Source: Streptomyces sp. WMMB303 (GTDB lineage: Bacteria; Actinomycetota; Actinomycetes; Streptomycetales; Streptomycetaceae). From it: a stretch of 64,000 nucleotides of DNA. How positions within the stretch are numbered: the stretch's first letter is position 1; each line of letters starts with the position of its first letter. The notes under the pieces were generated by a model that saw only the letters and a program-made list of their open reading frames with translations, ran no database searches and had not been told where the DNA came from. This document shows positions 20,168 through 28,931 of this stretch, one piece after another. The stretch lies in the NCBI RefSeq assembly GCF_029351045.1, contig NZ_JARKIN010000001.1:1071001-1135000 (forward strand), read 5' to 3'. The position numbers and the translations under genes are program-made.

Positions 20168-20183
20168 TGTGAGTCAGCTCACC
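20168..20183. promoter_or_regulatory. Crp-like site between the Rpf-LysM gene and a hypothetical gene
   Basis: TGTGA-N6-TCACC differs from the classical TGTGA-N6-TCACA by one base and contains a perfect GTGAG-N4-CTCAC palindrome. TTGACG follows at 20212-20217 and could be the -35 of the rightward gene, which would put the site in an activator position. Confidence 0.45.
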
Positions 20184-20349
20184 AGTCGAACTCCCGCGCA
20201 CCCAACAGGTATTGACGGGGTGTGAACTCTTCTCCCGACTATGTGACCGGTTGCGTACGAACGGGGGACGCGCACCGGCACCCGCGCGTGACCGCGACCA
20301 CAGATCTCCCGTTGTCCAGGCGAACAGGAACCGAAAGCCAGGAGTCCCC

Positions 20350-21174
20350 GTGTCCCCCATGCTCGATGTCAGCGACGCCGTACGCGCCGAGATCGGCGAA
20401 GCAGAAGCCGAGAGGCTGCTCGCCGGAGAGAACGCCCCAGGAGACTACGACTGCACCTCGTGCCGCGCCCGGGGCAACACCGGCCAGGAGCGCACCAGCA
20501 CCGTGCTGTTCGTCGGCGAGGAGACCGCGGTCCTCGCCTTCGCACACGCGGCCTGCATCCCCTCCCAGGTGGTGACCGTCGCCGAGGACCAACTCCAGGG
20601 GGCGGTACGCACCCTCTCCGCATCCGAGTCCACCCCGGCCGAGCCGCCCGCAGCGCCCGCCGTCCCCTCACCCGCCGCCGAGCCGGGGACGGGGCAGCGC
20701 CAGGCGGTGCTGGGCATCACCTGCGGCCAGGTCCTCATCGACGGCACCGCGCGCTCCGCGCTCGTGGTGGAGCCCACCGGGCCGATCGCCCGTCCGGGCT
20801 CGGACGGTCCGGGCGACGACTTCCTGCCGCTGCTGATCGAGCAGGGCTTCCTGCCCGTCACCGACGTGGGGCTGCCGCCCGCCCCGGTGGCCGGGTGGTC
20901 GGTGCTGGTGGCCATGGGGCAACTGCACGCCGTCTTCCAGCCTCCCGCCACGCCCGGCGGACAGCCGGTCGCCTGGTGGCAGGCGCACCAGCCGCTCGCC
21001 GTCACCGAGGGCTGGCGCACTGCGGCCGCCAAGAACCACACGGTCGTGGTCTACGCCGCCCCCGCGGGCTCCATCGGCCAGCAGCCGCGCGAGGACCTGT
21101 TGCGGGAAGCGCTGGAGAAGGCGGCGGCCGGGGGCGTACTGGTGGCCGGCACGATGCCGTTGACCGGCACATGA
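20350..21174 (+). CDS. Conserved actinobacterial hypothetical protein
   Basis: 274 residues, soluble, no signal peptide. The N-terminal part (to about 85) contains a CxxC-like pair (YDCTSCRARG) followed by TVLFVGEETAVLAFAHAAC. A proline/alanine-rich linker (about 90-115) leads to a second domain ending in a helical segment (REDLLREALEKAAAGG). I do not recognise the family. Start GTG at 20350 has AGGAG at 5 nt; the in-frame ATG at 20359 is too far from it. Coding bias is strong, so the gene is real. A Crp-like palindrome lies about 170 nt upstream. Confidence 0.78.
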   Translation: MSPMLDVSDAVRAEIGEAEAERLLAGENAPGDYDCTSCRARGNTGQERTSTVLFVGEETAVLAFAHAACIPSQVVTVAEDQLQGAVRTLSASESTPAEPPAAPAVPSPAAEPGTGQRQAVLGITCGQVLIDGTARSALVVEPTGPIARPGSDGPGDDFLPLLIEQGFLPVTDVGLPPAPVAGWSVLVAMGQLHAVFQPPATPGGQPVAWWQAHQPLAVTEGWRTAAAKNHTVVVYAAPAGSIGQQPREDLLREALEKAAAGGVLVAGTMPLTGT

Positions 21175-21410
21175 GCCGCCCTCCGCACGCGCCCGGGCCG
21201 CGCTCCCGGCTCCTCCCGGCAGCCGGGAGCGAGAGTACGGACATCCCCGGACGACTGGTGCGATCCGGTCATTCGCCGCACGGGACCGCATCCGGTGTGC
21301 CGCACGGTCGTTGGGCAGACGTGCAGCAATACGAGCCTCTCCGAGCCCATCACCCGCATCTCGGCCACGGCCGCGCCGTGAGCGCGTCCGGGGCCCCCGC
21401 CGTACCCCGG

Positions 21411-21668
21411 ATGCGGGCGCCGTACAGCTCGTCCCCCGAGGGGTCCACTCCCATCTACGACTCGCTGTACGCGGAGTACCGCAGACTCTTCCGGGCTCTG
21501 CCGGGAGACCGCAGCGGCGAGGAAGAGCTGCGCTTCGAGGGATTCGGCACGGTGCACGGCGTCGGGTCGGGCGCCTGGGGCGACCAGGAGTCCCCGCCTG
21601 CCTGGCACACCCCCTCCTGGCAGCTTCCCGCGCTGCCTCCGGCACCCCGCCACGGCCACCACCGCTGA
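21411..21668 (+). CDS. Small conserved Streptomyces protein of unknown function
   Basis: 85 residues from ATG 21411, or 96 from an in-frame GTG at 21378; neither has a good ribosome site. The segment STPIYDSLYAEYRRLFRALPG followed by acidic residues looks like a conserved amphipathic core; the C-terminus is rich in proline, tryptophan and histidine. No function can be assigned. It ends 57 nt before the convergent der gene, with a shared hairpin between. Confidence 0.6.
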   Translation: MRAPYSSSPEGSTPIYDSLYAEYRRLFRALPGDRSGEEELRFEGFGTVHGVGSGAWGDQESPPAWHTPSWQLPALPPAPRHGHHR

Positions 21669-21672
21669 CGGC

Positions 21673-21709
21673 GCCCTGCCGGAGCCCGGCCCCCGGGTTC
21701 CGGCAGGGC
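21673..21709. terminator. Bidirectional terminator between the small gene and der
   Basis: GCCCTGCCGGA pairs with TCCGGCAGGGC (11 bp), with a further inner stem. It sits 5 nt after one stop and 16 nt after the other. Confidence 0.7.
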
Positions 21710-21724
21710 AGCGCCCCGGAGCGG

Positions 21725-23203
21725 CTACTTCTTGCGGCCGCGCTTCTCGCGCACCCGGACCGAGATCTGTACCGGCGTCCCCTCGAAACCGAACTCCTCG
21801 CGCAGCCGACGCTCCACGAAGCGCCGGTAGCCGGCCTCCAGGAAGCCCGAGGCGAACAGCACGAAGCGCGGCGGGCGGGTGCCTGCCTGGGTGCCGAAGA
21901 GGATGCGCGGCTGCTTCCCGCCACGTACCGGGTGCGGGTGCGCGGCGACGATCTCGCCGAGGAAAGCGTTGAGCTTGCCCGTCGGCACCCGTGTCTCCCA
22001 GCTCTCCAGTGCCGTCTCGATCGCCGGCACCAGCTTCTCCACATGCCGCCCGGTGCGTGCCGAGACGTTGACGCGGGGCGCCCAGCGCACCTGGACGAGG
22101 TCCCGCTCGATCTCCCGCTCCAGGTAGTAGCGGCGCTCCTCGTCCAGGGTGTCCCACTTGTTGTAGGCCAGCACCACCGCCCGGCCGGAGTCCACCGCCA
22201 TGGTGATGATGCGCAGGTCCTGCACGCTGATCGACTCACTGACGTCGATCAGTACGACCGCGACCTCGGCCTTCTCCAGCGCCGCGGCGGTACGCAGCGA
22301 GGCGTAGTAGTCGGCGCCCTCTGCCATGTGGACCCGCCGCCGGATCCCCGCCGTGTCCACGAACTTCCAGGTCCGGCCGCCGAGTTCGATCAGCTCGTCC
22401 ACCGGGTCCCGGGTGGTGCCGGCCTCTTCGTTGACGACGACCCGCTCCTCGCCCGCCACCTTGTTCAGCATCGAGGACTTGCCGACGTTGGGGCGGCCGA
22501 TGAGCGCGACCCGGCGCGGGCCGCCCAGCGGGACGCCGCCGAAGGTCTGCCGGGGCGCCTCGGGCAGCGCCTTGAGCACCTCGTCCAGCATGTCGCCGGT
22601 ACCGCGCCCGTGCAGCGCCGAGACGGGGTGCGGCTCGCCCAGGCCGAGCGACCACAGATAGGCCGCGTCGGCCTCTCCCGACGGGCCGTCGACCTTGTTG
22701 GCGCACAGCACCACGGGCTTGCCCGCGCGGCGCAGCAGCTTGACGACCGCCTCGTCGGTGTCGGTGGCGCCGACGGCGGCGTCCACCACGAACACCACCG
22801 CGTCGGCGGCCTCGACGGCGAACTCGGCCTGCGCCGCGACGGAGGCGTCGATACCGAGGACGTCCTGCTCCCAGCCTCCGGTGTCGACGACCTTGAAGCG
22901 GCGGCCCGCCCACTCCGCCTCGTAGGTGACCCGGTCCCTGGTGACCCCCGGACGGTCCTCGACCACGGCCTCGCGACGGCCGATGATCCGGTTCACCAGG
23001 GTCGACTTGCCCACGTTGGGCCGCCCGACGACGGCGAGGACGGGCAGCGGCCCGTGCCCCGCCTCGCCGAGCGCGCCCTCGACCTCGTCCTGGTCGAAGC
23101 CTTCCTCGGCGGCGAGTTCCATGAACTCGGCGAACTCGGCGTCACCCAGCTCACCGTGGCCGGGCTCGGCGCCGTCGTCGGCGGGGTGCATCTGGTCGTT
23201 CAT
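21725..23203 (-). CDS. der: Ribosome assembly GTPase Der (EngA)
   Basis: 492 residues, tandem GTPase domains and a C-terminal KH-like domain. The first P-loop GRPNVGKST follows an acidic N-terminal extension of about 55 residues typical of actinobacterial Der. The second, GRPNVGKSS, is near residue 237. Each domain has DTGG or DTAG and an NKxD motif (ANKVD, YNKWD). Der acts in maturation of the 50S subunit and is essential in bacteria tested. ATG at 23203 follows GAGGA. It is the last gene of the aroH-tyrA-cmk-plsC-der block. Confidence 0.97.
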   Translation of the reverse strand: MNDQMHPADDGAEPGHGELGDAEFAEFMELAAEEGFDQDEVEGALGEAGHGPLPVLAVVGRPNVGKSTLVNRIIGRREAVVEDRPGVTRDRVTYEAEWAGRRFKVVDTGGWEQDVLGIDASVAAQAEFAVEAADAVVFVVDAAVGATDTDEAVVKLLRRAGKPVVLCANKVDGPSGEADAAYLWSLGLGEPHPVSALHGRGTGDMLDEVLKALPEAPRQTFGGVPLGGPRRVALIGRPNVGKSSMLNKVAGEERVVVNEEAGTTRDPVDELIELGGRTWKFVDTAGIRRRVHMAEGADYYASLRTAAALEKAEVAVVLIDVSESISVQDLRIITMAVDSGRAVVLAYNKWDTLDEERRYYLEREIERDLVQVRWAPRVNVSARTGRHVEKLVPAIETALESWETRVPTGKLNAFLGEIVAAHPHPVRGGKQPRILFGTQAGTRPPRFVLFASGFLEAGYRRFVERRLREEFGFEGTPVQISVRVREKRGRKK

Positions 23204-23275
23204 GACGTCTCGTCCTCGTCGTTCAGCGGGTCTGTGCGGCTGCCGCGAAGGGTGCGGCCGCCGGTGGTACGGGGG

Positions 23276-23941
23276 TCAGGGGGCGGCGCGGCCGGTGAGC
23301 CGCCTGGCCTCGGTCAGATGCCCGGCGAGCCGTTCCTGGAGCCGTACGGTGGCCTCGTCCAGTGCCTTCCTGGTCCGGCGGCCGGAGCCGTCGCCCACGG
23401 TGCACGGGTCGCCGAAGACCACGTCGACCCGGCTGCGCAGCGGCGGCAGCGCCCGTATCAGCCGGCCAGGGCGATCCGAGCTGCCGAGCACCGCGACCGG
23501 GACGACGGGTGCGCCGGAGCGCAGCGCGAAGTACGCGAGCCCGCCGCGCAGCGCGGCGAAGTCGCCCTCGCCGCGGGTGCCCTCCGGAAAGATCCCCAGC
23601 GCCCCGCCCTGCTTCAGTACCGCCAGCGCGCCGGTCACCGCCGTGCGGTCGGCGCCGCTGCGGTCGACCTCGAGCTGGCCGATGCCGTGCAGGAACGGGT
23701 CGAGCGGACCGACGAACGCCTCTTTCTTGATCAGGAAGTGCACCGGCCGCGGTGCGGTCCCCATCAGCATGGGCCCGTCGATGTTGTGCGCATGGTTGAC
23801 CGCGAGGATCACCGGACCGGTGGCGGGTACCCGCCAGGCGCCCAGCACCCGGGGCCGCCACAGGGTGTACATCAGCCCGATGCCGATCCGGCGGCCGACG
23901 GCGGCGCCCCGCTCGCTCGCGGCGGAGTCGGATCCCGTCAC
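23276..23941 (-). CDS. plsC: 1-acyl-sn-glycerol-3-phosphate acyltransferase family protein
   Basis: 221 residues. The acyltransferase motif H-x4-D is present in NHAHNIDGP, and the phosphate-binding motif in FPEGTRG. Members add the second acyl chain to lysophosphatidate to make phosphatidate at the membrane. GTG at 23941 overlaps the cmk stop by 4 nt (GTGA), so the two are coupled; this cmk-plsC-der order is common in actinobacteria. No strong transmembrane helix is seen, as in other small PlsC proteins. Confidence 0.9.
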   Translation of the reverse strand: MTGSDSAASERGAAVGRRIGIGLMYTLWRPRVLGAWRVPATGPVILAVNHAHNIDGPMLMGTAPRPVHFLIKKEAFVGPLDPFLHGIGQLEVDRSGADRTAVTGALAVLKQGGALGIFPEGTRGEGDFAALRGGLAYFALRSGAPVVPVAVLGSSDRPGRLIRALPPLRSRVDVVFGDPCTVGDGSGRRTRKALDEATVRLQERLAGHLTEARRLTGRAAP

Positions 23942-24672
23942 CTGGCGGCCTTCTCCCGGTCCTGCGCGGGACCCTCCTTGCCCGCCGCCGCCTTCTCCAC
24001 GAGGGTGACGACGCACTCGACGACCTGCTCCAGGGTCAGCTCGGTGGTGTCCACCTCGACGGCGTCGTCCGCCTTCTTCAGCGGCGAGGTCTTGCGGCTG
24101 GAGTCCGCCCGGTCGCGCGCGGTCAGCGCCTGCCGGGTGGCGGCCAGATCGCTGACGGAGGTGCCGTCGGCGGTCTTGAGCTCGCCGTTCCGCCGGGCGG
24201 CCCGCGCCTCGGGCGAGGCCGTGAGGAAGACCTTCAGGTCCGCGTCGGGCAGCACCGTGGTGCCGATGTCCCGGCCCTCGACGACGATGCCGCCGCGCGC
24301 CTCCGCCGCGATCGTCCGCTGGAGCCCGGTGATCCGCTCCCGTACCTCGGGCACCGCACTGACCGCGCTGACCGCGGCGGTGACCTCCTGGGTGCGGATC
24401 GGGCCGGAGGCGTCCGCGCCGTCGGCCGAGATCGCCGGGGAGAGCGGATCGGTGCCCGAGAGGATGCTGGGCTTGCCCGCGGCGGCCGCGACGGCGTCGG
24501 GGTCGGCGGTGTCGACACCGTTGTTCAGCATCCACCAGGTGATCGCCCGGTACTGGGCCCCGGTGTCGAGGTAGCTCAGCCCCAGCCGGGCCGCGACGGC
24601 CTTGGACGTGCTCGACTTGCCCGTACCGGAGGGGCCGTCGATGGCGACAATCACTGCCGGGGTTGCAGACAC
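23938..24672 (-). CDS. cmk: Cytidylate kinase
   Basis: 244 residues. It phosphorylates CMP and dCMP with ATP. The P-loop GPSGTGKSS lies near the N-terminus, followed by YLDTGAQYRA (CMP binding), GRDIGTTVLPDA, and the lid region with ARRNGE and RDRADSSR. Start GTG at 24672 is preferred because AAAGGTG lies about 9 nt upstream; GTG at 24684 is the alternative. It overlaps plsC by 4 nt and is separated from tyrA by about 200 nt, so it may have its own promoter. Confidence 0.95.
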   Translation of the reverse strand: MSATPAVIVAIDGPSGTGKSSTSKAVAARLGLSYLDTGAQYRAITWWMLNNGVDTADPDAVAAAAGKPSILSGTDPLSPAISADGADASGPIRTQEVTAAVSAVSAVPEVRERITGLQRTIAAEARGGIVVEGRDIGTTVLPDADLKVFLTASPEARAARRNGELKTADGTSVSDLAATRQALTARDRADSSRKTSPLKKADDAVEVDTTELTLEQVVECVVTLVEKAAAGKEGPAQDREKAAR

Positions 24673-24873
24673 GGTTGTGGGCACCTTTCGTGGGTCTGAG
24701 GCTCGCGCGCGGCGCACAGGAACGGACGGGACCGCCCTGGGCCTCCGCACAAGGCTACCGGCTGCCACGGACACGCCAGGCCGCGCGTCCGGGCCCCGCT
24801 GCCGCCCCCCGCTGCGGCCGCGGCTCGGTCCGAGCGGCGCTCCGGAGCCGTCGGCCCGTCGGCTCCTGCGACC

Positions 24874-25965
24874 TCACTGCCGCAGCGACCAGCCGCGTTC
24901 GCGCAGCGCCTGCTCCAGCACCGGCACCGCGCCCGGCTCCACCATGAGCTGCATCCGGCCGGCCTGCTGCCCGGTGGCATGCTCGATGCGGACGTCCTCG
25001 ATGTTCACGCCCACCGACCCCGCGTCGGCGAAGATCCTGGCGAGCTGCCCCGGGCGGTCGCTGATCAGCACTGTCACCGTCTCGTAGACGGCCGGCGCCT
25101 GGCCGTGCTTGCCCGGGACCCGGGCCCGCCCCGCGTTGCCGCGGCGCAGCAGTTCCGCGACGCCCGCGGTTCCGCTGGAGCGCTTCGCCTCGTCGGCCGA
25201 CTCCAGTTCGCGCAGCGCCCGTACGGCGGCGTCCAGGTCGGTGGCGACCGCGGCGAGGATGTCGGCCACCGGGCCCGGGTTGGCGGAGAGGATGTCCACC
25301 CACATCCCCGGGTCGGATCCGGCGATCCGGGTCACGTCCCGGATGCCCTGGCCGCACAGGCGCACATCGGTCTCGGCGGCCTCCTCGAGCCGCGCCGCCA
25401 CCAGGGTCGAGAGGAGCTGCGGGGTGTGCGAGACCAGCGCGACAGCCCGGTCGTGCGCGTCCGCGTCCATCACCACCGGCACCGCCCCGCACAGCGCGAT
25501 CAGCTCCAGCGCGAGGTTGAGCACCTCCGTGTCGGTGCCCTGGGTGGGGGTGAGCACCCAGGGGCGCCCCTCGAACAGGTCGGCCGAGGCGGCCAGCGGG
25601 CCGGACTGCTCGCGGCCGGACATCGGGTGGCTGCCCAGGTAGGTCCTCAGGTCGCCGCCCCGCTCCAGCAGCTCCCGGCGCGGACCGCCTTTGACGCTGC
25701 CCACGTCGATGACGCCGCGCGCCAGCCCGGCGCGCTGCACCTCGGCCACGGTCGCGGCCAGGTGCGCCGGCGGCACGGCCACGATCGCCAGGTCGACGGG
25801 TGAGCCGGAGGCCGGTTCCTCCCCGGTTCCGGCACCCAGCGCGACGGCCGTGCGGACCCGCTCCGGGTCGCGGTCGCTGAGGTGCACCCGGACTTCCCGC
25901 GCGGAGAGGGCCAGCGCGGCCGAGGTGCCGATGAGTCCCGTACCGAGCACGAGGGCGGTGCGCAT
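24874..25965 (-). CDS. tyrA: Prephenate dehydrogenase with C-terminal ACT domain
   Basis: 363 residues. It converts prephenate to 4-hydroxyphenylpyruvate with NAD+ on the tyrosine branch. GTGLIGTS (8-15) is the nucleotide-binding loop, GSHPMSG carries the active-site histidine, and a helical domain follows. The last 75 residues (TVLISDRPGQLARIFADAG...) form an ACT domain, which fits feedback control by tyrosine. ATG at 25965 begins 15 nt after the chorismate mutase stop, so synthesis of prephenate and its use are encoded together. Confidence 0.95.
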   Translation of the reverse strand: MRTALVLGTGLIGTSAALALSAREVRVHLSDRDPERVRTAVALGAGTGEEPASGSPVDLAIVAVPPAHLAATVAEVQRAGLARGVIDVGSVKGGPRRELLERGGDLRTYLGSHPMSGREQSGPLAASADLFEGRPWVLTPTQGTDTEVLNLALELIALCGAVPVVMDADAHDRAVALVSHTPQLLSTLVAARLEEAAETDVRLCGQGIRDVTRIAGSDPGMWVDILSANPGPVADILAAVATDLDAAVRALRELESADEAKRSSGTAGVAELLRRGNAGRARVPGKHGQAPAVYETVTVLISDRPGQLARIFADAGSVGVNIEDVRIEHATGQQAGRMQLMVEPGAVPVLEQALRERGWSLRQ

Positions 25966-25980
25966 TGCCGTGGGGTGTCC

Positions 25981-26343
25981 TTACTGGGCGATGTCCTTGC
26001 GGAGGGCGGCCGCGGCGCCCAGATAGACATGCTGGACGCCGGACCTGGGCAGCTCCGTCTCCGTGTGAGCCAGGATACGGACCACCCGGGGCATCGCACC
26101 CGCGACCTCGAGCTCCTGCGCGCAGATCAGCGGCACGTCCGCGAGGCCCAGCCTGCGGGCCGCGGCGGCGGGGAAGTCGCTGTGCAGATCCGGGGTGGCG
26201 GTGAACCAGATGCTGATCAGGTCCTCGGTGGCGAGGCTGTTGCGCTCCAGCACCTCGGTCAGCAGTTCCTCGACCCGCTCACTCATGTGCCCGGCCTCGT
26301 CCCGGTCGAGCTGGACGGCCCCCCGCACCGCACGCACCGCCAC
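25981..26343 (-). CDS. aroH: Chorismate mutase, AroH (trimeric) type
   Basis: 120 residues. The sequence VRAVRGAVQ at the N-terminus carries the active-site arginine, and ICAQELEVAGAMPRVVRILAH carries the glutamate and second arginine typical of the Bacillus AroH class. It rearranges chorismate to prephenate, which the next gene product, TyrA, consumes. GTG at 26343 has AAAGGGG upstream; a second GTG two codons later is possible. It is probably the first gene of the aroH-tyrA operon. Confidence 0.92.
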   Translation of the reverse strand: MAVRAVRGAVQLDRDEAGHMSERVEELLTEVLERNSLATEDLISIWFTATPDLHSDFPAAAARRLGLADVPLICAQELEVAGAMPRVVRILAHTETELPRSGVQHVYLGAAAALRKDIAQ

Positions 26344-26475
26344 CGCTGCTCGCCCCTTTCCGACCCGCCGCCGGTCCCGATCCCCTGTCGGCCGCCTGCC
26401 CGGCGGGGCCAGGGTAGGTACGTTCCAGCGCGGATGTCCGGGCCGCCCGCACAGTGAGACGGTACAAGTGGAGGC

Positions 26476-26796
26476 ATGCTCTTCCACGTGGTCCCGCTCG
26501 ACGACTGGTTGCTCGCCCCGGACCGTCCGTACGCGCCGCGCGCGCTGGCCGAGGACGGGTTCATCTCCTGCACGCCCGACGAGAAGCAGGCGCTGGCCGT
26601 CGCCGACGCGCGCTTCCGCGAGGCGGTGGGGCCACTGATGGCCCTCATGATCGACGAACGGCGGCTGGACGCCCGCGTCTGCTGGGACCCCGCCCCGCGG
26701 ATCCACGGCCGGGTGAACCGGTCGGCCGTGGCGGGCATGCTGGAGGTCCGGCGCGACGACGAGGGCCGGGCCGTCGATCTGGCGCTGTGGTCCTGA
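26476..26796 (+). CDS. DUF952 family protein
   Basis: 106 residues, complete DUF952 domain: FHVVPLDDW at the N-terminus, then LAEDGFISCTPDEKQALAVAD, LMALMID, and RIHGRVN. The fold is related to glutathione S-transferase-like or ADP-ribosylating-like proteins, but no activity is known. ATG at 26476 has GGAGG only 1 nt away, so initiation may not depend on it. It lies in the opposite direction to both neighbouring operons. Confidence 0.85.
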   Translation: MLFHVVPLDDWLLAPDRPYAPRALAEDGFISCTPDEKQALAVADARFREAVGPLMALMIDERRLDARVCWDPAPRIHGRVNRSAVAGMLEVRRDDEGRAVDLALWS

Positions 26797-26802
26797 GCCC
26801 GC

Positions 26803-26830
26803 CGCCCCGCCCGTCCCGACGGGCGGGGCG
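26803..26830. terminator. Bidirectional terminator between DUF952 gene and rluB
   Basis: CGCCCCGCCCGTC with its 13-nt complement right after the DUF952 stop; it also ends the minus-strand parA-rluB operon. Confidence 0.7.
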
Positions 26831-26919
26831 GGCGCACGGGGCGCTCCGGGCGCCGCCGTGCGGGACAGGGCGCCCGCGGCGCGGGCCGGCCCTCCGCGGC
26901 TGCGGGGAGCCTCGCGCCG

Positions 26920-28155
26920 CTACAGGCCGACCTCGCCCATCAGCATGCCGACCTCGGTGTTGGTGAGGCGGCGGAGCCAGCCGGACTTCTGGTCGCCGAG
27001 CGCGATGGGGCCGAAGCGGGTGCGCACCAGCCGCTCCACCGGGAACCCGGCCTCGGCCAGCATGCGGCGCACGATGTGCTTGCGCCCCTCGTGCAGCGCG
27101 ACCTCGACCAGATAGTTCTTCCCGGTGTTCTCCACGACCCGGAAGTGGTCGGCGCGCGCGTACCCGTCGTCGAGCCGGATCCCGGACTTCAGCTGCTTGC
27201 CCAGGTCCCGGGGCAGCGGGCCCTGGATGGCGGCCAGATAGGTCTTGGTCACGCCGTAACGTGGATGGGTGAGCCGATGGGCCAGCTCACCGTGGTTGGT
27301 GAGCAGGATGATCCCCTCGGTCTCGGTGTCGAGACGGCCCACGTGGAAGAGCCGGGTCTCCCGGTTCTGGACGTAGTCGCCCAGGCACTGGCGGCCGTCG
27401 GGGTCCTCCATGGAGGCGACGACTCCGGCGGGCTTGTTCAGCGCGAAGAAGAGGTACGACTGGGTCGCGATGGTCAGCCCGTCGACCTTGATCTCGTCCT
27501 TCTCCGGGTCGACGCGCAGCCCCTGTTCCCGCACGATCTCGCCGTTGACCTCGACCCTGGCCTGCTCGACCAGCCCCTCGCAGGCGCGGCGCGAGCCCAT
27601 GCCCGCACGGGCCAGCACCTTCTGCAGGCGCTCGCCCTCCACCTCGCCGAACGTCTTGGGCAGCTTGACCGGGGGCTTGCTGTGCCGGGCGCGGTTGCGC
27701 TCCTCGATCTGTGCCTCGTACTCGCGGGGACGCGCGGGCGCCGAGGCCCTGCGGGCGCGCGCCTTGGGGGCGCCGCTCTTGGTCACGTCCTTGCGCACGT
27801 TGGCCTTGCCGCCGGTCTTGCCGCCCTGGCCCTTGGCGGCGCCGCCCTGGCCCTTCGGGGTGCCGGGCTTGGCCTTCGGGGCGCCGGGCCGGCCGCCGCC
27901 GGCCTTGCCGCCGCCGGACCCGGCGCTGCCGGACCCGGCGCCGGCGCCGCCCTGGGGGTAGCGGCGCTCCTCGGGGCGCGGCGGGCGGGAGTCCGCGGAC
28001 TGCTGCCGCCCTCGCTGCCCGCCCTGGCCCTGCCGGCCGCCGGGGGCGCCCTGCCCGCGCCGGGCGCCCTGGCCGCGGCCCTCCTGGCCGGAGCGGCCAG
28101 CGCCGCCCTGCTTGCCGCCTCGGTTTCCGCCGGTGTTCCTGCCGCTGCTTCGCAT
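26920..28155 (-). CDS. rluB: 23S rRNA pseudouridine synthase, RluB/RsuA family, with long basic N-terminal extension
   Basis: 411 residues. The first about 165 are Gly/Arg/Gln/Lys-rich low-complexity sequence. An S4 RNA-binding domain (RLQKVLARAGMGSRRACEGLV) and the catalytic domain follow, with catalytic Asp in GRLDTETEG and the closing EGRKHIVRRM. It converts uridine to pseudouridine in 23S rRNA. ATG at 28155 shares one base with the scpB stop (TGATG). The link of scpA-scpB-rluB is conserved in many Gram-positive bacteria. The basic extension probably gives extra RNA affinity. Confidence 0.93.
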   Translation of the reverse strand: MRSSGRNTGGNRGGKQGGAGRSGQEGRGQGARRGQGAPGGRQGQGGQRGRQQSADSRPPRPEERRYPQGGAGAGSGSAGSGGGKAGGGRPGAPKAKPGTPKGQGGAAKGQGGKTGGKANVRKDVTKSGAPKARARRASAPARPREYEAQIEERNRARHSKPPVKLPKTFGEVEGERLQKVLARAGMGSRRACEGLVEQARVEVNGEIVREQGLRVDPEKDEIKVDGLTIATQSYLFFALNKPAGVVASMEDPDGRQCLGDYVQNRETRLFHVGRLDTETEGIILLTNHGELAHRLTHPRYGVTKTYLAAIQGPLPRDLGKQLKSGIRLDDGYARADHFRVVENTGKNYLVEVALHEGRKHIVRRMLAEAGFPVERLVRTRFGPIALGDQKSGWLRRLTNTEVGMLMGEVGL

Positions 28156-28931
28156 CAATGTTCCGTCTGGGAGTCGGGGGAAGGATCGTCTACGTCGAAC
28201 GACGGCATACCTTCCTGGGTCTCCCCCTCGACGGCCTCCGCTTCCGGGAGGAAGGGCGCCAGCTCCGGAAGCTCGTCCAGGCCGCGCAGGCCCATCCGCT
28301 CCAGGAAGTAATGCGTCGTCCTGTAAAGGATCGCACCTGTCTCGGGTTCCGTGCCCGCCTCCTCCAGCAGACCGCGCTGGAGCAGGGTGCGCATCACGCC
28401 GTCGCAGTTCACACCGCGGACGGCGGAGACCCGGGAGCGGCTGACCGGCTGCCGGTAGGCGACGACGGCGAGGGTCTCCAGCGCCGCCTGGGTCAGCCGG
28501 GCCTGCTGCCCGTCCAGCACGAAGCGCTCCACCGCGTCCGCGTAGTCGCTACGGGTGTAGAACCGCCAACCGCCCGCGACCAACCGCAGCTCGAAGCCTC
28601 GGCCCTCGACGGTGTACGCGTCGGCCAGCTCGCGCAGCGCGTCCGACACCTCGCGCGGGCGCCGCTCCAGGACCTTGGCCAGGTGCTCGGGGGTGGCGGG
28701 CTCGTCGACGACCATCAGCACCGCCTCCAGCGCGGGCTTCAGCTCCAGCTCCGCGACGCCGTTGCTCCCGGCGGGCTCCGCCGCCGTGCCGCGCTCCTCG
28801 TCGGCCTCCTGCACCTCGTAGGTCTCCGTGTGCGCCTCCGCCGGGCCTTCGTCAGCCCCCTCCGGGGCCTCGGCCTCCACCGCTCGGGGCGCCCCGCCGG
28901 TTCCGGCCCGGTCACCGACCGCCTCAGTCAT
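28155..28931 (-). CDS. scpB: Segregation and condensation protein B
   Basis: 258 residues: an acidic N-terminal stretch (about 1-58), then two winged-helix domains (LKPALEAVLMVVDEPATPEHLAKVL and LTQAALETLAVVAYRQPVSR). ScpB dimers join ScpA and the SMC ATPase to form bacterial condensin, which compacts and resolves chromosomes. ATG at 28931 overlaps the scpA stop by 8 nt, a sign of coupled production of the two subunits. Confidence 0.95.
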   Translation of the reverse strand: MTEAVGDRAGTGGAPRAVEAEAPEGADEGPAEAHTETYEVQEADEERGTAAEPAGSNGVAELELKPALEAVLMVVDEPATPEHLAKVLERRPREVSDALRELADAYTVEGRGFELRLVAGGWRFYTRSDYADAVERFVLDGQQARLTQAALETLAVVAYRQPVSRSRVSAVRGVNCDGVMRTLLQRGLLEEAGTEPETGAILYRTTHYFLERMGLRGLDELPELAPFLPEAEAVEGETQEGMPSFDVDDPSPDSQTEH

